DNA of 64,000 nucleotides. It comes from Lacinutrix neustonica. GTDB lineage: Bacteria; Bacteroidota; Bacteroidia; Flavobacteriales; Flavobacteriaceae. The position numbers and the translations under genes were made by a program. The stretch spans positions 186,001-250,000 of the forward strand of contig NZ_CP113088.1 of NCBI RefSeq assembly GCF_026625145.1. The letters run 5' to 3'. The notes under the pieces were generated by a model. The model was not told the DNA's origin, did no database searches, and was given only the letters and a program-made list of their open reading frames with translations. The first letter of the stretch is position 1. The number at the start of each line of letters is the position of its first letter. Below are positions 51,673 through 62,720 of the stretch, in pieces.

Positions 51673-53705
51673 TTGTCTTTACAAACACTCATATTTATCA
51701 TTCTAGCTGGAACCCTCGCGCTTTTATTAGCATGGTTCCAATATAAGTACAAAGCAAAAGGCGATTCTAAAAAGAATGGTCTTTTTGCTTTTTTACGTTT
51801 TATAAGCGTTTTTGGGGTTTTATTGCTACTTATTAATCCCGAATTTGAACAAGTCACGGTTTATAATGAGAAGCCTAATTTGGTCGTTGCGGTAGACAAC
51901 TCTAAGTCTATTCCGCATTTAAAACAAGCAGAATCGGTCTCGGAGATTGTAGCAGCTATTAAAAACAACGAAGCATTAAATAAAGCATTCAATATTGATG
52001 TATTTTCTTTTGGTAGCGTTCTAAGTACGAATGACTCACTACATTTTACTGAAGAACAAACAAACATAGACAAAGTCTTTAGTGCGCTCAATCAGATATA
52101 TAAAAACACCATAGCGCCAACCGTTTTAATAACAGATGGTAATCAAACCTACGGTAATGATTACGAGTATTCTGCAAAGCAATATAAGCAACCGGTTTAT
52201 CCTGTTGTAGTAGGGGATACAACAACGTATGTCGATTTAAAAATCAAGCAACTTAACGTTAATAAATATGCTTTTTTAAAAAACAGGTTTCCTGTAGAAA
52301 CGATTGTGATATATAATGGAGACGAGACTGTCAATACTAAAGTTGTAGTGACTTCGGCAATACTACAGTGTTCTCAAAACCCATCACGTTGAGCAAAGTT
52401 GATAATTCACAAATTCTTAACTTCACTTTACCAGCTAACAGTGTTGGCGTAAAAACCTATCGCGCTACCATTTATCCAGTAGTAAGCGAAAAAAACAAGA
52501 GTAATAATAGTAGGAATTTCGCAGTAGAAGTCATTGATGAAAAAACAAATGTTGCGATAGTAAGTAGTGTTTTACACCCGGATTTAGGGGCTTTGAAAAA
52601 GAGTATCGAAAGTAATGAACAGCGGCAAGTGGTCTTATTAAAACCACAGGAAGCAATAAAGGATTTAGATGACTTTCAACTCGTTATCCTGTATCAACCA
52701 AACCAGACATTTAAAATTTTGTTCGAGGCATTAGAGCTTCAAAATAAAAATCAATTTATTATCGCGGGACCTAAAACCGATTGGCGGTTTTTAAACACAG
52801 TAAGCCGGAATTATCAACAAGATATTAATAGTGTAAAAGAAGAGTATCAAGCGACTTTAAACACAAACTATAATACTTTTATCGTTGATGATTTAAATTT
52901 TGAATCGTTCCCTCCTTTGCATTCCGCCTTTGGAGATCTTGAGTTTTCTGTTCCGCATGAAACAATTCTTTATAAAAAATTAGGAAGCCTCCGGACCAAG
53001 CAACCGCTGTTAGCCACTTTTGAAACCAATGGTAAACGAGAGGCGATTCTGTTAGGTGAAAACATTTGGAAGTGGAGAGCGCAAAGTTTTGTAAACGATA
53101 AGAACTTTATGGGGTTTGATAATTTTTTAGGCAAACTGGTTCAGTATCTGTCATCTAACAAGAGAAAAAACAGGCTGAATTTGGATTATGAATCGTTTTA
53201 TCAAGGCAATAATAATGTCAATATCTCAGCACAGTTTTTTAATAAAAATTATGAGTTTGATACCAGTGAGAATTTGAATATTACGGTAACAGATAAGTTG
53301 ACAAAGCAGTCACGAACCATTCCTTTGATTCTTAAAAACAATAATTATCAAGTCGATTTAAGTAGTTTACCAGCTTCAGACTATAGTTTTACAGTAAAAG
53401 CAACAAGCGAAAACATTTCAAAGGCAGGAAACTTTAAAATTTTAGAGTATAATGTAGAGCAGCAGTTTTTGAATGCCGATGTGGCCAAATTAAAGCGGTT
53501 AGCGACTCACAGTCAAGGGCAAAGCTATTTTATTAACAATTATACATCACTTTTTGACAATTTAATTAATGACAATCGCTTTAAGCCAATCCAAAAAAGC
53601 AGTAAAAATATTGTACCTTTAATCGATTGGAAATACTTATTAGGCCTAATCGTCTTAGCCTTAGCCATTGAGTGGTTTCTAAGAAAATATAACGGATTAA
53701 TTTAA
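51673..53705 (+). CDS. VWA-like membrane-anchored protein, one frameshift
   Basis: About 678 residues from a TTG start. Two N-terminal membrane segments (TLIFIILAGTLALLLAW and FISVFGVLLLLI) are followed by a VWA-like domain with LVVAVDNSKSI, where the MIDAS Asp-x-Ser-x-Ser is partly conserved, and LITDGNQTYG. The large rest is periplasmic, and one last membrane segment (YLLGLIVLALAIEWFL) ends the protein. Deletion at 52353-52358 (TTCGGC) splits VTSGNTTVF. It resembles BatA/BatB-type or vWA proteins in Bacteroidota; role unknown. Confidence 0.8.
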
Positions 53706-53719
53706 ACAAAAAATAGCAC

Positions 53720-54544
53720 ATGGAAAGATTACCAAAAATAGGAATACCAATTATTATAGGATTTATTATACTTGTTATTATTTTAGCAAAATCGGCAGTA
53801 ACCATTGGCTCAGGAGAAGCGGGTGTACTTTATAAAACATTTGACAATGGTGTGGTTACAAACAAACCACCTTTAGGCGAAGGATTTCATATTGTGGCAC
53901 CTTGGAACAAAGTGATTGTTTACGAAGTACGTCAACAAGAACTTTTTGAGAAAATGAAAGTATTATCATCAAATGGATTAGATATTATATTAGAAACTAC
54001 GGCCTGGTATATGCCAAATCCAGTAGATTTAGGGAAATTGCACCAAGAAAAAGGGGCAGATTACCTAGACCGTATTATTAAACCAGCATTGAGATCGGCA
54101 GCAAGAAGTGTCGTTGGTCGTTATACACCGGAGCAACTGTATTCTAGTAAAAGGGATATTATTCAAAATGAAATTTTTGATGAAACAAAGAAAATTCTTG
54201 ATGATCAGTATATTATTCTTAATGATGTTTTGGTTAGAGACGTAACGTTACCAGCAACCATTAAAGATGCTATTGAACGTAAACTAAAACAAGAGCAGGA
54301 ATCCTTAGAATATGAATTTAGACTGGTAACTGCTGCTAAAGAGGCTGAAAAAGTAATTATTGAAGCTGAAGGAAAAGCAGAATCGAACCGTATCTTAAGT
54401 GCGTCTTTAACCGATAAAATTCTACAAGATAAAGGTATTGATGCCACAATGAAATTAGCAGAATCACCAAACAGTAAAATTGTGGTTATCGGTTCGGAGA
54501 TTCGGATTACCAATTATTTTAGGCAACCAATAAAATTATTATAA
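53720..54544 (+). CDS. prohibitin-like SPFH/Band 7 protein
   Basis: 274 residues. N-terminal membrane anchor (IGIPIIIGFIILVIILA), SPFH domain (SGEAGVLYKTFDNG, LETTAWYMPNPV, AARSVVGRYTPEQLYSSKRD) and a coiled-coil C-terminus (ERKLKQEQESLEYEFRLVTAAKEAEK). Scaffold for membrane complexes, as for HflK/C or prohibitin. 14 bp after the VWA-like gene. Confidence 0.9.
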   Translation: MERLPKIGIPIIIGFIILVIILAKSAVTIGSGEAGVLYKTFDNGVVTNKPPLGEGFHIVAPWNKVIVYEVRQQELFEKMKVLSSNGLDIILETTAWYMPNPVDLGKLHQEKGADYLDRIIKPALRSAARSVVGRYTPEQLYSSKRDIIQNEIFDETKKILDDQYIILNDVLVRDVTLPATIKDAIERKLKQEQESLEYEFRLVTAAKEAEKVIIEAEGKAESNRILSASLTDKILQDKGIDATMKLAESPNSKIVVIGSEIRITNYFRQPIKLL

Positions 54545-54554
54545 AAGACTAGGA

Positions 54555-54581
54555 TTTGTAATAATTATTTTACAATCTTTG
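54555..54581 (+). promoter_or_regulatory. hisp: possible his operon promoter
   Basis: A TTTG near 54555-54558 and AATCTTTG at 54574-54581 resemble the Bacteroidota -33 and -7 elements, placing the start of transcription just before the leader peptide. Spacing is slightly short, so weak support. Confidence 0.35.
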
Positions 54582-54598
54582 TAAAGAACAAAAACAAA

Positions 54599-54655
54599 AT
54601 GAACTTTATTCAATCACATCATCATCATTTTCATACTTGCCATCAAGCGAGCTGA
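54599..54655 (+). CDS. hisL: histidine leader peptide (18 aa)
   Basis: ATG at 54599 opens an 18-codon frame, MNFIQSHHHHFHTCHQAS, ending at TGA 54653-54655. Six of the 18 codons are CAT (His), four in a row. It lies 125 bp upstream of hisG and just before a terminator. This arrangement is the classic attenuation device: ribosomes stall on the His run when charged tRNA-His is low. It is too short for normal gene callers. Confidence 0.9.
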   Translation: MNFIQSHHHHFHTCHQAS

Positions 54656-54720
54656 AAGTGTATTGAATAAAATCAACATATTTTTAAACCCGTTTGAGCG
54701 AATCAAGCGGGTTTTTTATT
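54642..54720 (+). promoter_or_regulatory. his operon attenuator: antiterminator/terminator switch
   Basis: Terminator: AAACCCGTTTGA (54686-54697) pairs with TCAAGCGGGTTT (54703-54714, one G-T), followed by a T run. The segment ATCAAGCG occurs both in the 3' arm (54702-54709) and inside the leader frame (54642-54649), so the 5' arm can pair with either. With a ribosome paused on the His codons the leader copy is free and can pair with the 5' arm (antitermination). A ribosome at the stop codon covers it and the terminator forms. Confidence 0.85.
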
Positions 54721-54745
54721 TTTAACCTTTTTTGATTTTGCTCAA

Positions 54746-54770
54746 ATTTAATAAAAGACCCCGCTTTCTC
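54746..54770. repeat. partial REP-like palindrome before hisG
   Basis: CCCCGCTTTCTCGGG with flanking GAATCAT resembles the right arm of the repeat at 25927-25996 and sits about 10 bp before the hisG start. Confidence 0.4.
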
Positions 54771-54780
54771 GGGAATCATT

Positions 54781-55639
54781 ATGAGTAAATTAAAAATTGC
54801 AGTTCAAAAATCAGGGCGCTTAAATGAAGATTCCATGGCGCTTCTTAAAGACATTGGCATTTCAATAGACAATGGTAAAGACCAATTAAAAGCCGCCGCA
54901 GCTAATTTTCCCTTAGAAGTTTTTTATCTTAGAAACGGGGACATTCCACAATATTTAAGAGACGGAGTGGTCGATGTTGCGATCATTGGAGAGAATGTGC
55001 TCATAGAAAAAGGGCAGGAGTTAGTTATTGCCGAACGTTTGGGCTTCTCAAAATGTCGCGTGTCTATTGCTGTTCCTAAAGCCTCTAAAGCGAAGTGTTT
55101 AAAAGATTTAGAAGGCCAACGCATCGCGACTTCTTATCCCAATACGGTGAATCAGTTTTTAGAGCAGAACAACATGACTGCTCAATTACATATTATTAAT
55201 GGTTCAGTAGAAATAGCGCCTAATATTGGTCTCGGCTGATGGCATTTGTGATATTGTTTCAAGTGGAAGTACCTTATTTAAAAATGGATTAAAAGAAGTA
55301 GAAGTCCTTTTAAAATCTGAGGCCGTTTTAGCTGTTTCTCCCAATATTTCAAAGGACAATCAAAAGCTTTTAGAAAAATTACAATTTAGAATTCAATCGG
55401 TTTTAAGAGGTCAAAACTCTAAATACGTGCTATTAAATGCACCAAATGACAAACTCGAAGAGATCATAAATGTCCTACCAGGCATGAAAAGCCCAACGGT
55501 TTTACCTTTGGCAGAAGCGGGTTGGAGCTCTGTGCATTCAGTCATTGATAAAAATCAATTTTGGGAAGTCATTGATGAACTTAAAGAAAAAGGTGCACAA
55601 GGCATTTTAGTTTGTCCAATAGAAAAAATGGTACTCTAA
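54781..55639 (+). CDS. hisG: ATP phosphoribosyltransferase, long form, one frameshift
   Basis: About 285 residues with the C-terminal regulatory domain of the long form. LKIAVQKSGRLNEDSM at the start; DVAIIGENVL; SSGSTLFKNGLKEVE; ending GILVCPIEKMVL. First step of His synthesis (ATP + PRPP), normally inhibited by His. An inserted base at 55230-55235 (TCTCGG; family requires IGLADG, CTG GCT) fits TCTGG. Stop overlaps hisD start (TAATG). Confidence 0.93.
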
Positions 55640-56926
55640 TGAACATTATAAACAATCCAAAAAAGAAAGATTGGGCAGAGCTTTTAAAGCGTCCAACACA
55701 AACGGTAGATGATATTGAAACCACGGTTAATCAAATCTTCGATGATGTAAAAAGAAATGGGGACAGCGCCATTGCGAAGTATACGCAGTTGTTTGATGGG
55801 GTGAATTTAGAGTCTAATGTCGTCTCTTCAAAAGAAATAGAAGACTGCGGGAGTAAGATTCCGAAGCCTTGAAGCAAGCCATTAAAAAAGCAAAGTCAAA
55901 CATAGAAACCTTTCATAACGCTCAAAAAACAGAGAAAGTTTATGTAGAAACGATGCCCGGTATTGCCTGTTGGCAAGAAAAACGACCAATTGAAAAAGTA
56001 GGATTGTATATTCCAGGAGGTACCGCACCCTTATTCTCTACGGTTTTAATGTTGGCCACACCGGCAAACATCGCAGGTTGCAAAGAGCTCGTCTTGTGTT
56101 CTCCGCCAAATAAAGAAGGTAAAATCGCGAATGAAATTTTGTACACTGCTCAATTATGTGGTGTCACAAAAATCATAAAGGTTGGTGGTATTCAAGCAAT
56201 TGCGGGAATGACTTTTGGTACTGAGAATATGCCTCAGGTGTATAAAATTTTCGGACCAGGTAATCAGTTTGTTACTGTTGCAAAGCAATTGGCTACAAAA
56301 TTTGGAGTGGCAATAGATATGCCTGCAGGGCCTAGTGAATTATTAGTGGTTGCAGATGATACCGCAAATGCAGCCTACGTGGCTTCCGATTTATTAAGCC
56401 AGGCAGAACATGGTAGTGATAGTCAGGTTATTTTAGTCTCAACATCACACAAATTAATAGCAGCGGTGTCAAAAGAAATTGATGCTCAGTTAGCGGTACT
56501 TCCCGAAAAGCGATGGCCGCAAAAGCGATTGAAAACTCTAAATTAATTTACGTTGAGGAGGAGACTACAGCTTTAGAACTAATTAATGAATATGGCCCTG
56601 AGCATTTTATAATATGTTGTAAAAATGAAGATTTATTTATTAACAACATTAGCAACGCAGGATCCGTGTTTATTGGTAATTATACGCCAGAAAGCGCAGG
56701 CGATTATGCTTCGGGAACCAATCACACCTTACCAACCAATGGGTTTAGTAAAGCGTACTCAGGAGTCAATTTAGATAGTTTCACAAAGAGTATTACGTTT
56801 CAGAGAATATCAAAAGAAGGGCTATTAACCATTGGGAATACTATTGAATTGATGGCAGAAGCTGAAGGCTTACAAGCACATAAAAATGCAGTTTCCATAC
56901 GCTTAAAAGATTTAAAAAATGAATAA
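55639..56926 (+). CDS. hisD: histidinol dehydrogenase, two frameshifts
   Basis: About 429 residues. [22 protein letters not shown], then [43 protein letters not shown] with a metal/catalytic His, and the late [17 protein letters not shown]. Deletions at 55861-55866 (CCGAAG) and 56502-56509 (CCCGAAAA; LPRKAMAAK expected) restore the frame when CCAGA is assumed. Last two oxidations to histidine. Confidence 0.93.
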
Positions 56927-56986
56927 TTTAAGGTCTACAGTTAATCGAAATGCAGGCCACGTGCTCCAAGTTAAAAAAACGCAGTA

Positions 56987-58034
56987 ATGGAAAAGATATT
57001 TAATTTAAACGCCTTAGTGAGAAAGAACATAAATGCGTTAAAACCCTATTCTTCAGCGCGCGATGAATACAATAGCGAAACTCAAGACATGGTGTTTCTT
57101 GATGCTAATGAAAACCCGTTTAATACTGGTATGAATCGCTATCCAGATCCGCACCAATTAAAAGTAAAACAGTTACTGTCTAAAATCAAGGGCATATCAA
57201 CAGAAAACATACTACTTGGTAATGGGAGTGACGAAGTTTTAGACTTAATCTTCAGAGCTTTTTGTGAACCCAATGAAGACAATGTGATCACATTACCGCC
57301 AACATACGGGATGTATGAAGTCTTGGCAAATACAAATGCCATTGACGTTATAAACGTGGCGTTGTCCAATGGTTTTCAGCCTAAAGTGGATGCGATTATC
57401 GCGGCTTCAAATAACAAGTCTAAAATCTTGTTTTTGTGCTCGCCAAACAACCCAACGGCCAATAGTTTTGACGCTTCAAAAATAGAAAGTCTTTTAAAAG
57501 CATTTGAAGGTGTCGTTGTGATTGATGAAGCCTATATAGATTTTTCTAATGAAGAAAGCTGGGGGAGTAGATTACATGAGTTTCCAAATTTAGTAGTGAC
57601 CCGAGACACTTTCAAAAGCATACGGTTTGGCAGGAATTAGACTTGGTATTTGCTATGCTTCTGTTGAAATTATTGAGACCTTAAAAAAAATTAAGCCGCC
57701 GTATAATGTTAATGAGTTAACCCAACAAAAAGCAATAGAACGCTTGAGTGTTATGGCTGAAGTAAACCATGAGATTACGGTTTTAAAAGAAGAGCGAGAA
57801 AAACTAATAGTAGAATTAGAGCCTATTCATTTTGTTGAAAAGGTGTACCCTTCAGATGCTAATTTTTTGTTAGTAAAAGTCGATGATGCCCAAAGAAGAT
57901 ATGAACAATTAATAACTAAGGGGATTGTGATTCGCAATAGAACCAATCAACCCCTGTGTGAAAATTGTTTGCGATTTACCGTAGGGACAAGTAGTGAAAA
58001 TAATAAATTGATTGAAACATTAAAAGTATTGTAG
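56987..58034 (+). CDS. hisC: histidinol-phosphate aminotransferase, one frameshift
   Basis: About 349 residues, PLP fold type I. DANENPFNTGMNRYPDP, LGNGSDEVLD, CSPNNPTANSFDA, DEAYIDF, and the PLP lysine in TQTLSKAYGLAGIRLG. Insertion at 57601-57606 (CCGAGA) sits at the TQT of this motif. Gln requires CAG here, which fixes the lost sequence as CCAGA. Transfers amino group to imidazole acetol phosphate. Confidence 0.94.
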
Positions 58035-59168
58035 ATGAAACGTGTATTATTTATAGATAGAGACGGAACGATTATAAAAGAGCCGGCAGACGAACAAATT
58101 GATGCGTTCGAAAAATTAGAATTCTATCCCAAAGTATTTCAATATTTAAGTAAAATCGCTAAAGACTTAAACTTTGAACTTGTGATGATTACCAATCAGG
58201 ATGGTTTAGGGACCGAGGTGTATCCCGAAAACACGTTTTGGCCAGTGCACAACTTTATTTTAAAAGCTTTTGAAGCTGAAGGGGTTGTTTTTAAAGAACA
58301 ATTTATAGACAGAACGTTCGCAAAAGACAACGCGCCCACTCGCAAACCAAATACTGGGTTGTTGACGCAATATTTTACAGAAGAGTATGATTTAAAAAAT
58401 TCTTTTGTGATAGGTGACCGTTTAACAGATATAGAACTGGCTAAAAATTTAGGTTCCAAAGGGATTTTTATAAACGATAATACACATTTGGGAACAGATG
58501 AGATCACTGTAAAACGTGAGGCTTTAAACGATTTTATCGCATTAGAAAGTAATGATTGGGAAGCGATTTATAAGTTTTTAAAAACGGAAGAACGTACAGG
58601 TAGCGTTACCCGAAACACAAACGAGACCAAGATTCAAATTGATTTAAATTTGGACGGAACCGGTAAAAGTGAGATTGATACCGGTATAGCATTTTTCGAT
58701 CATATGTTAGACCAAATTGCACGCCACGGTCAATTGGATTTAATCATTAAAGTAGATGGTGATTTAGAAGTTGACGAACACCATACTATTGAAGATACAG
58801 CCATTGCTTTAGGTGAAGTATTCGCTGCAACTTTGGGTGATAAGTTGGGTATTGAGCGTTACGGATTCTGTTTACCAATGGATGATTGTTTGTCTCAAGT
58901 GGCAATAGATTTTGGAGGCAGGAACTGGTTGGTGTGGGAAACCGAATTTAAAAGAGAAATGATTGGTAAGATGCCAACCGAGATGTTTTTTCATTTTTTC
59001 AAATCCTTTACAGACGGGGCAAAATGCAACCTAAATATTAAAGCGCAAGGTAGTAATGAACACCACAAAATTGAAGCGATATTCAAGGCATTTGCAAAAG
59101 CTATTAAAATGGCAGTTAAGCGGGATGTAGAAAAAATGATTTTACCAAGTACTAAAGGAATGCTTTAA
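58035..59168 (+). CDS. hisB: bifunctional histidinol-phosphatase / imidazoleglycerol-phosphate dehydratase
   Basis: 377 residues, unbroken. N-terminal HAD phosphatase: [13 protein letters not shown] (catalytic Asp pair), [21 protein letters not shown]-terminal IGPD domain from about residue 190: [31 protein letters not shown], and [16 protein letters not shown] with Mn ligands. Two non-consecutive His steps in one protein. Starts right after hisC stop. Confidence 0.96.
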   Translation: MKRVLFIDRDGTIIKEPADEQIDAFEKLEFYPKVFQYLSKIAKDLNFELVMITNQDGLGTEVYPENTFWPVHNFILKAFEAEGVVFKEQFIDRTFAKDNAPTRKPNTGLLTQYFTEEYDLKNSFVIGDRLTDIELAKNLGSKGIFINDNTHLGTDEITVKREALNDFIALESNDWEAIYKFLKTEERTGSVTRNTNETKIQIDLNLDGTGKSEIDTGIAFFDHMLDQIARHGQLDLIIKVDGDLEVDEHHTIEDTAIALGEVFAATLGDKLGIERYGFCLPMDDCLSQVAIDFGGRNWLVWETEFKREMIGKMPTEMFFHFFKSFTDGAKCNLNIKAQGSNEHHKIEAIFKAFAKAIKMAVKRDVEKMILPSTKGML

Positions 59169-59262
59169 ATCTCTTAGGTATTCTCCATGTAATGTGGGGT
59201 CTACAAGGAATATAAAAGGTTAAAATTTTTCGTTGACACGAAAATGATAATAAAAGTTTTAA

Positions 59263-59844
59263 ATGAAATTAGTAATAATAGATTACGGTGCAGGAAATAT
59301 TAAAAGCATTCAATTTGCTTTTAAACGCTTAGGTGTGGATGCCATTTTATCTAATAATCCGGATGAAATAAAAGCAGCAGACAGTATCATTTTCCCCGGT
59401 GTTGGCGAGGCGAGCAATGCCATGCAGATGTTAAAAGACTCAGGATTAAACGTGCTAATCCCTACGCTAACACAACCTGTTTTAGGTATTTGTTTGGGTA
59501 TGCAACTCATGTGTAAGCATTCTGAAGAAGGTAATACCAATGGTTTAGGTATCTTTGATGTGGATATAAAACGGTTTTCTCATGCAGTCAAGGTACCACA
59601 AATGGGATGGAATACGATTTCAAATTTAAAATCAGAATTATTTAAAGGCATAGAGGAAGACGCTTTCATGTATTTGGTGCATAGTTTTTATGCAGAACCG
59701 TGTGAAGAGGCTATAGCTACTACATATTACGAATTTGATTATGCCTCCGCTTTGCAAAAAGATAATTTTTACGGAGTCCAATTTCATCCTGAAAAAAGTA
59801 GTATTGCAGGAGCCCAAATTTTAAAGAATTTTTTGACGCTTTAG
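59263..59844 (+). CDS. hisH: imidazole glycerol phosphate synthase, glutaminase subunit
   Basis: 193 residues, class I glutamine amidotransferase. Catalytic Cys in LGICLGMQLM, His-Glu in VQFHPEKSS, and the PGVGEASNAM oxyanion strand. Supplies ammonia to HisF. Preceded by a 94-bp gap without recognisable signal. Confidence 0.96.
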   Translation: MKLVIIDYGAGNIKSIQFAFKRLGVDAILSNNPDEIKAADSIIFPGVGEASNAMQMLKDSGLNVLIPTLTQPVLGICLGMQLMCKHSEEGNTNGLGIFDVDIKRFSHAVKVPQMGWNTISNLKSELFKGIEEDAFMYLVHSFYAEPCEEAIATTYYEFDYASALQKDNFYGVQFHPEKSSIAGAQILKNFLTL

Positions 59845-59892
59845 TAGGTTTGTCTAAAGTATGTTTTAGAATTTAATAAAAAAAAATAAGAG

Positions 59893-59968
59893 AATGCAAC
59901 ACTGTGTACAATCGTGTTGTTTTTGAAAAATAATAATTAATTTAATTAGATTCCCCCGTTTTATGGGG
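59893..59968 (+). promoter_or_regulatory. hairpins between hisH and hisA
   Basis: CAACAC and GTGTTG form a short stem ending in Ts (about 59899-59925), and a REP-like GATTCCCCCGTTTTATGGGG follows at 59949-59968. Could lower readthrough or protect the mRNA; weak evidence. Confidence 0.35.
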
Positions 59969-59977
59969 ATAAAAACG

Positions 59978-60707
59978 ATGAGAATAATACCAGCAATAGA
60001 CATAATCGATGGTAAATGTGTAAGACTTACCAAAGGAGATTACGACACTAAAAAAATATACAATGAAAACCCGTTAGAAGTTGCTAAGGAATTTGAAGGG
60101 GCAGGCATTCAATATTTGCATTTAGTAGATTTAGATGGAGCGAAAGCAAAACACATTGTTAATCACCGGGTCTTAGAGCAAATAGCAAGCAAAACCGACC
60201 TTAAAATTGATTTTGGTGGTGGATTGAAAACGAATGAAGATTTGCATATAGCCTTTAATTCGGCGCTAAACAAATCACAGGAGGGAGTATTGCCGTTAAT
60301 GATAGAGAAACATTTGAAGGTTGGGTGTCCAAATATGGAGCACAAAAAATTATATTGGGAGCCGACTGTAATAACGAAAAAATAGCCATTAGTGGTTGGC
60401 AGATGGAAAGTAATTTAGAAGTGATACCATTTGTAAAAGACTATCAGAAAAAAGGGATTAAATATGTTATCTGTACAGATATTGCTAAGGACGGGATGTT
60501 GGAAGGGCCTTCCTTTGAATTGTATCAAAAAATCATTGCAGAATGTAGTCATAGTGACGGTCAAACAATAAAGTTGATTGCTTCGGAGGAATTTCAACTA
60601 TTGACGAGTTACCAAAATTAAGAGAAATGGGCTGTGAAGGCGTGATTATTGGTAAAGCGATTTACGAAAACAAAATCAGCTTACAACAACTACAACGCTT
60701 TTTATAA
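59978..60707 (+). CDS. hisA: ProFAR isomerase, two frameshifts
   Basis: About 243 residues from ATG 59978. Beta-alpha barrel: [14 protein letters not shown] with catalytic Asp, [17 protein letters not shown], later [18 protein letters not shown] with the second Asp. Deletions at 60259-60264 (NSGAKQIT expected) and 60582-60587 ([11 protein letters not shown] expected) are TCTGG-type. Corrected frame ends [11 protein letters not shown] at 60705. Confidence 0.93.
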
Positions 60708-60708
60708 G

Positions 60709-61463
60709 ATGCTTACAAAACGAATCATTCCATGCCTAGACATTAAAAACGGAAGAACTGTTAAAGGGGTTAATTTCGTAAATTTAATTGATGCAGGTGA
60801 TCCTGTCTCACTTGCCAAACAGTATGCTGAAAAAGGAGCAGATGAGCTCGTATTTCTCGATATTTCGGCAACATTGGAAGGTAGAAATACAACTTTAGAA
60901 ATGGTATTATCTGTTGCAGAACAAGTTAATATTCCTTTTACGGTTGGTGGCGGCATTTCATCTATAGAAGATGTAGACCGATTATTAAAAGCCGGTGCAG
61001 ATAAGGTTTCTATTAATTCTTCAGCAATTAAAAGACCGAACTCATTAATGAATTATCCAATAAGTTCGGAAATCAATGCATTACGGTGGCTATTGATGCG
61101 AAACAGATAGCAGGAGAATGGATGGTGCACTTAGCTGGGGGAAGCATTCCTACCAAATTGAATTTATTCGATTGGGCAAAAGAAGTTGAAACAAGAGGCG
61201 CTGGTGAAATTTTATTTACGTCAATGAATAATGACGGGACAAAAATGGGTTTTGCATACGACGCATTGGCAAAGCTATCGAATGCACTAAACATACCTAT
61301 TATTGCTTCGGGAGGTGCAGGGACTATCCAACACTTTGTTGATGCCTTTGAAATAGGGAAGGCAGATGCAGCATTGGCGGCAAGCGTGTTTCATTTTGGA
61401 GAGATTCCTATTTTAGAACTAAAAGAAGAATTACGGAATAATAATATAGCGGTTAGGCTTTAA
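60709..61463 (+). CDS. hisF: imidazole glycerol phosphate synthase cyclase subunit, one frameshift
   Basis: About 251 residues. [17 protein letters not shown] with catalytic Asp, [30 protein letters not shown], then after a deletion at 61036-61040 (CCGAA, expected CCA GAA) comes [12 protein letters not shown].. [14 protein letters not shown] with the second Asp. Starts one base after the hisA stop and works with HisH. Confidence 0.94.
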
Positions 61464-61572
61464 ATTTCACAAAACCAATTCCAATGTGTGTGATCATCAA
61501 GCAAAAGTATTTATTATGCTTTACATAAAAAAAGTACAAGAAAATCGTAAGTAAATCGAAAAAAAAATTACA

Positions 61573-62172
61573 ATGAATATAGATTATAGTAAAAATATGG
61601 AGGGTTTAATTCCTGCTATCATTCAAGACGCAACAACAAAAAATGTTTTAATGTTGGGCTATATGAATGAAGCAGCGCTTGAGAAAACAAAAGAGACTAA
61701 ATTGGTTACTTTCTTTAGCCGGAGCAAGCAGCGTTTATGGACTAAAGGAGAAGAAAGTGGTAACGTTTTAAGTTTGGTTGATTTGAAGTTGGATTGCGAT
61801 AACGACACGCTTCTCATTCAAGTAAATCCAAAAGGCCCCACGTGTCACAAGGGAAGCGATACCTGTTGGGATGAAAAAAACGATGAAAATTTTGGTTTTA
61901 TTTCTAAACTGGAAAGCACTATTGAAGACCGTAGAATGAATGCTACCGGGGAACAATCATATGTCGCTTCCTTATTCGAAAAGGGAATCAATAAGATCGC
62001 TCAAAAAGTAGGAGAAGAGGCCGTAGAGGTGATTATAGAAGCCATGGATAATGATGATCATCTTTTTTTAAATGAAAGTGCAGATTTGTTGTTTCATTAT
62101 TTAATGTTATTACAAGCCAAAGGCTTTAAGCTCAATGATGTTGTAAACGTCTTGAAAGGACGGGAAAAATAA
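61573..62172 (+). CDS. hisI: bifunctional PRA-CH / PRA-PH
   Basis: 199 residues, unbroken. HisI half: GLIPAIIQDATTKNVLMLGYMNEAAL, FFSRSKQRLWTKGEESGN and the zinc/Mg-binding CHKGSDTCW. HisE half: LESTIEDRRMNATGEQSYVASLF, KVGEEAVEVIIEA. Steps two and three of the pathway; last gene of the operon. Confidence 0.96.
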   Translation: MNIDYSKNMEGLIPAIIQDATTKNVLMLGYMNEAALEKTKETKLVTFFSRSKQRLWTKGEESGNVLSLVDLKLDCDNDTLLIQVNPKGPTCHKGSDTCWDEKNDENFGFISKLESTIEDRRMNATGEQSYVASLFEKGINKIAQKVGEEAVEVIIEAMDNDDHLFLNESADLLFHYLMLLQAKGFKLNDVVNVLKGREK

Positions 62173-62209
62173 AAAAGCACCAGTGAATTTCTGATGCTTT
62201 TAAAGGATT
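62172..62209. terminator. terminator after hisIE
   Basis: AAAAGCACCAG and CTGATGCTTTT pair with one mismatch and end in Ts, between convergent genes. Confidence 0.75.
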
Positions 62210-62626
62210 TTAATTTAACCAGCCTTTTTTTGTGGCATATTTTGAAAAATATACTAGAGCAAAAGCGACGATAATTATTATAGGGGTCATAACATCAGCC
62301 TTATTGAGACCAAAAACGATATAACTCATTTGTATTACTACGGCTATAGCTCCAATAAGTAATATGAGGTAAGCCCATTTTTTTTTCAGCAGTAACGCCA
62401 TGCTGCCTAATGTTCCAGCGAATACAGCGATGGCAAATACAAAGGTGTACCAAGATGGTAAATTGGCATATATGTCTTGTTGCTCTTGTGGTAAATTCGC
62501 CATTATTTCTGACGTCATGCTTATTTGAGCAAAAAAAGCACCTATACCTAAAATGTTCCAAACAAGAGCAACAACACTTACAATCCAAAACCACATTGGT
62601 GGTTTAATTTTTGATAATTCTGTCAT
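62210..62626 (-). CDS. four-segment membrane protein, conserved hypothetical
   Basis: 138 residues. Segments at about 12-34 (MWFWIVSVVALVWNILGIGAFF), 58-80 (FVFAIAVFAGTLGSMALLL), 86-105 (AYLILLIGAIAVVIQMSYIVF) and 113-130 (TPIIIIVAFALVYFS). A SLPQEQQDIYANLPSW-like periplasmic loop follows the first segment. Similar proteins are common near his genes in flavobacteria but unnamed. Confidence 0.7.
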   Translation of the reverse strand: MTELSKIKPPMWFWIVSVVALVWNILGIGAFFAQISMTSEIMANLPQEQQDIYANLPSWYTFVFAIAVFAGTLGSMALLLKKKWAYLILLIGAIAVVIQMSYIVFGLNKADVMTPIIIIVAFALVYFSKYATKKGWLN

Positions 62627-62720
62627 AATTGAGTTTATAATTGGTTAATAAGAATACAATGTATAAAAATTTTGGCATATGTGGCTGAATAGATTATTTT
62701 CGAAAATCCATTTTTAAACT

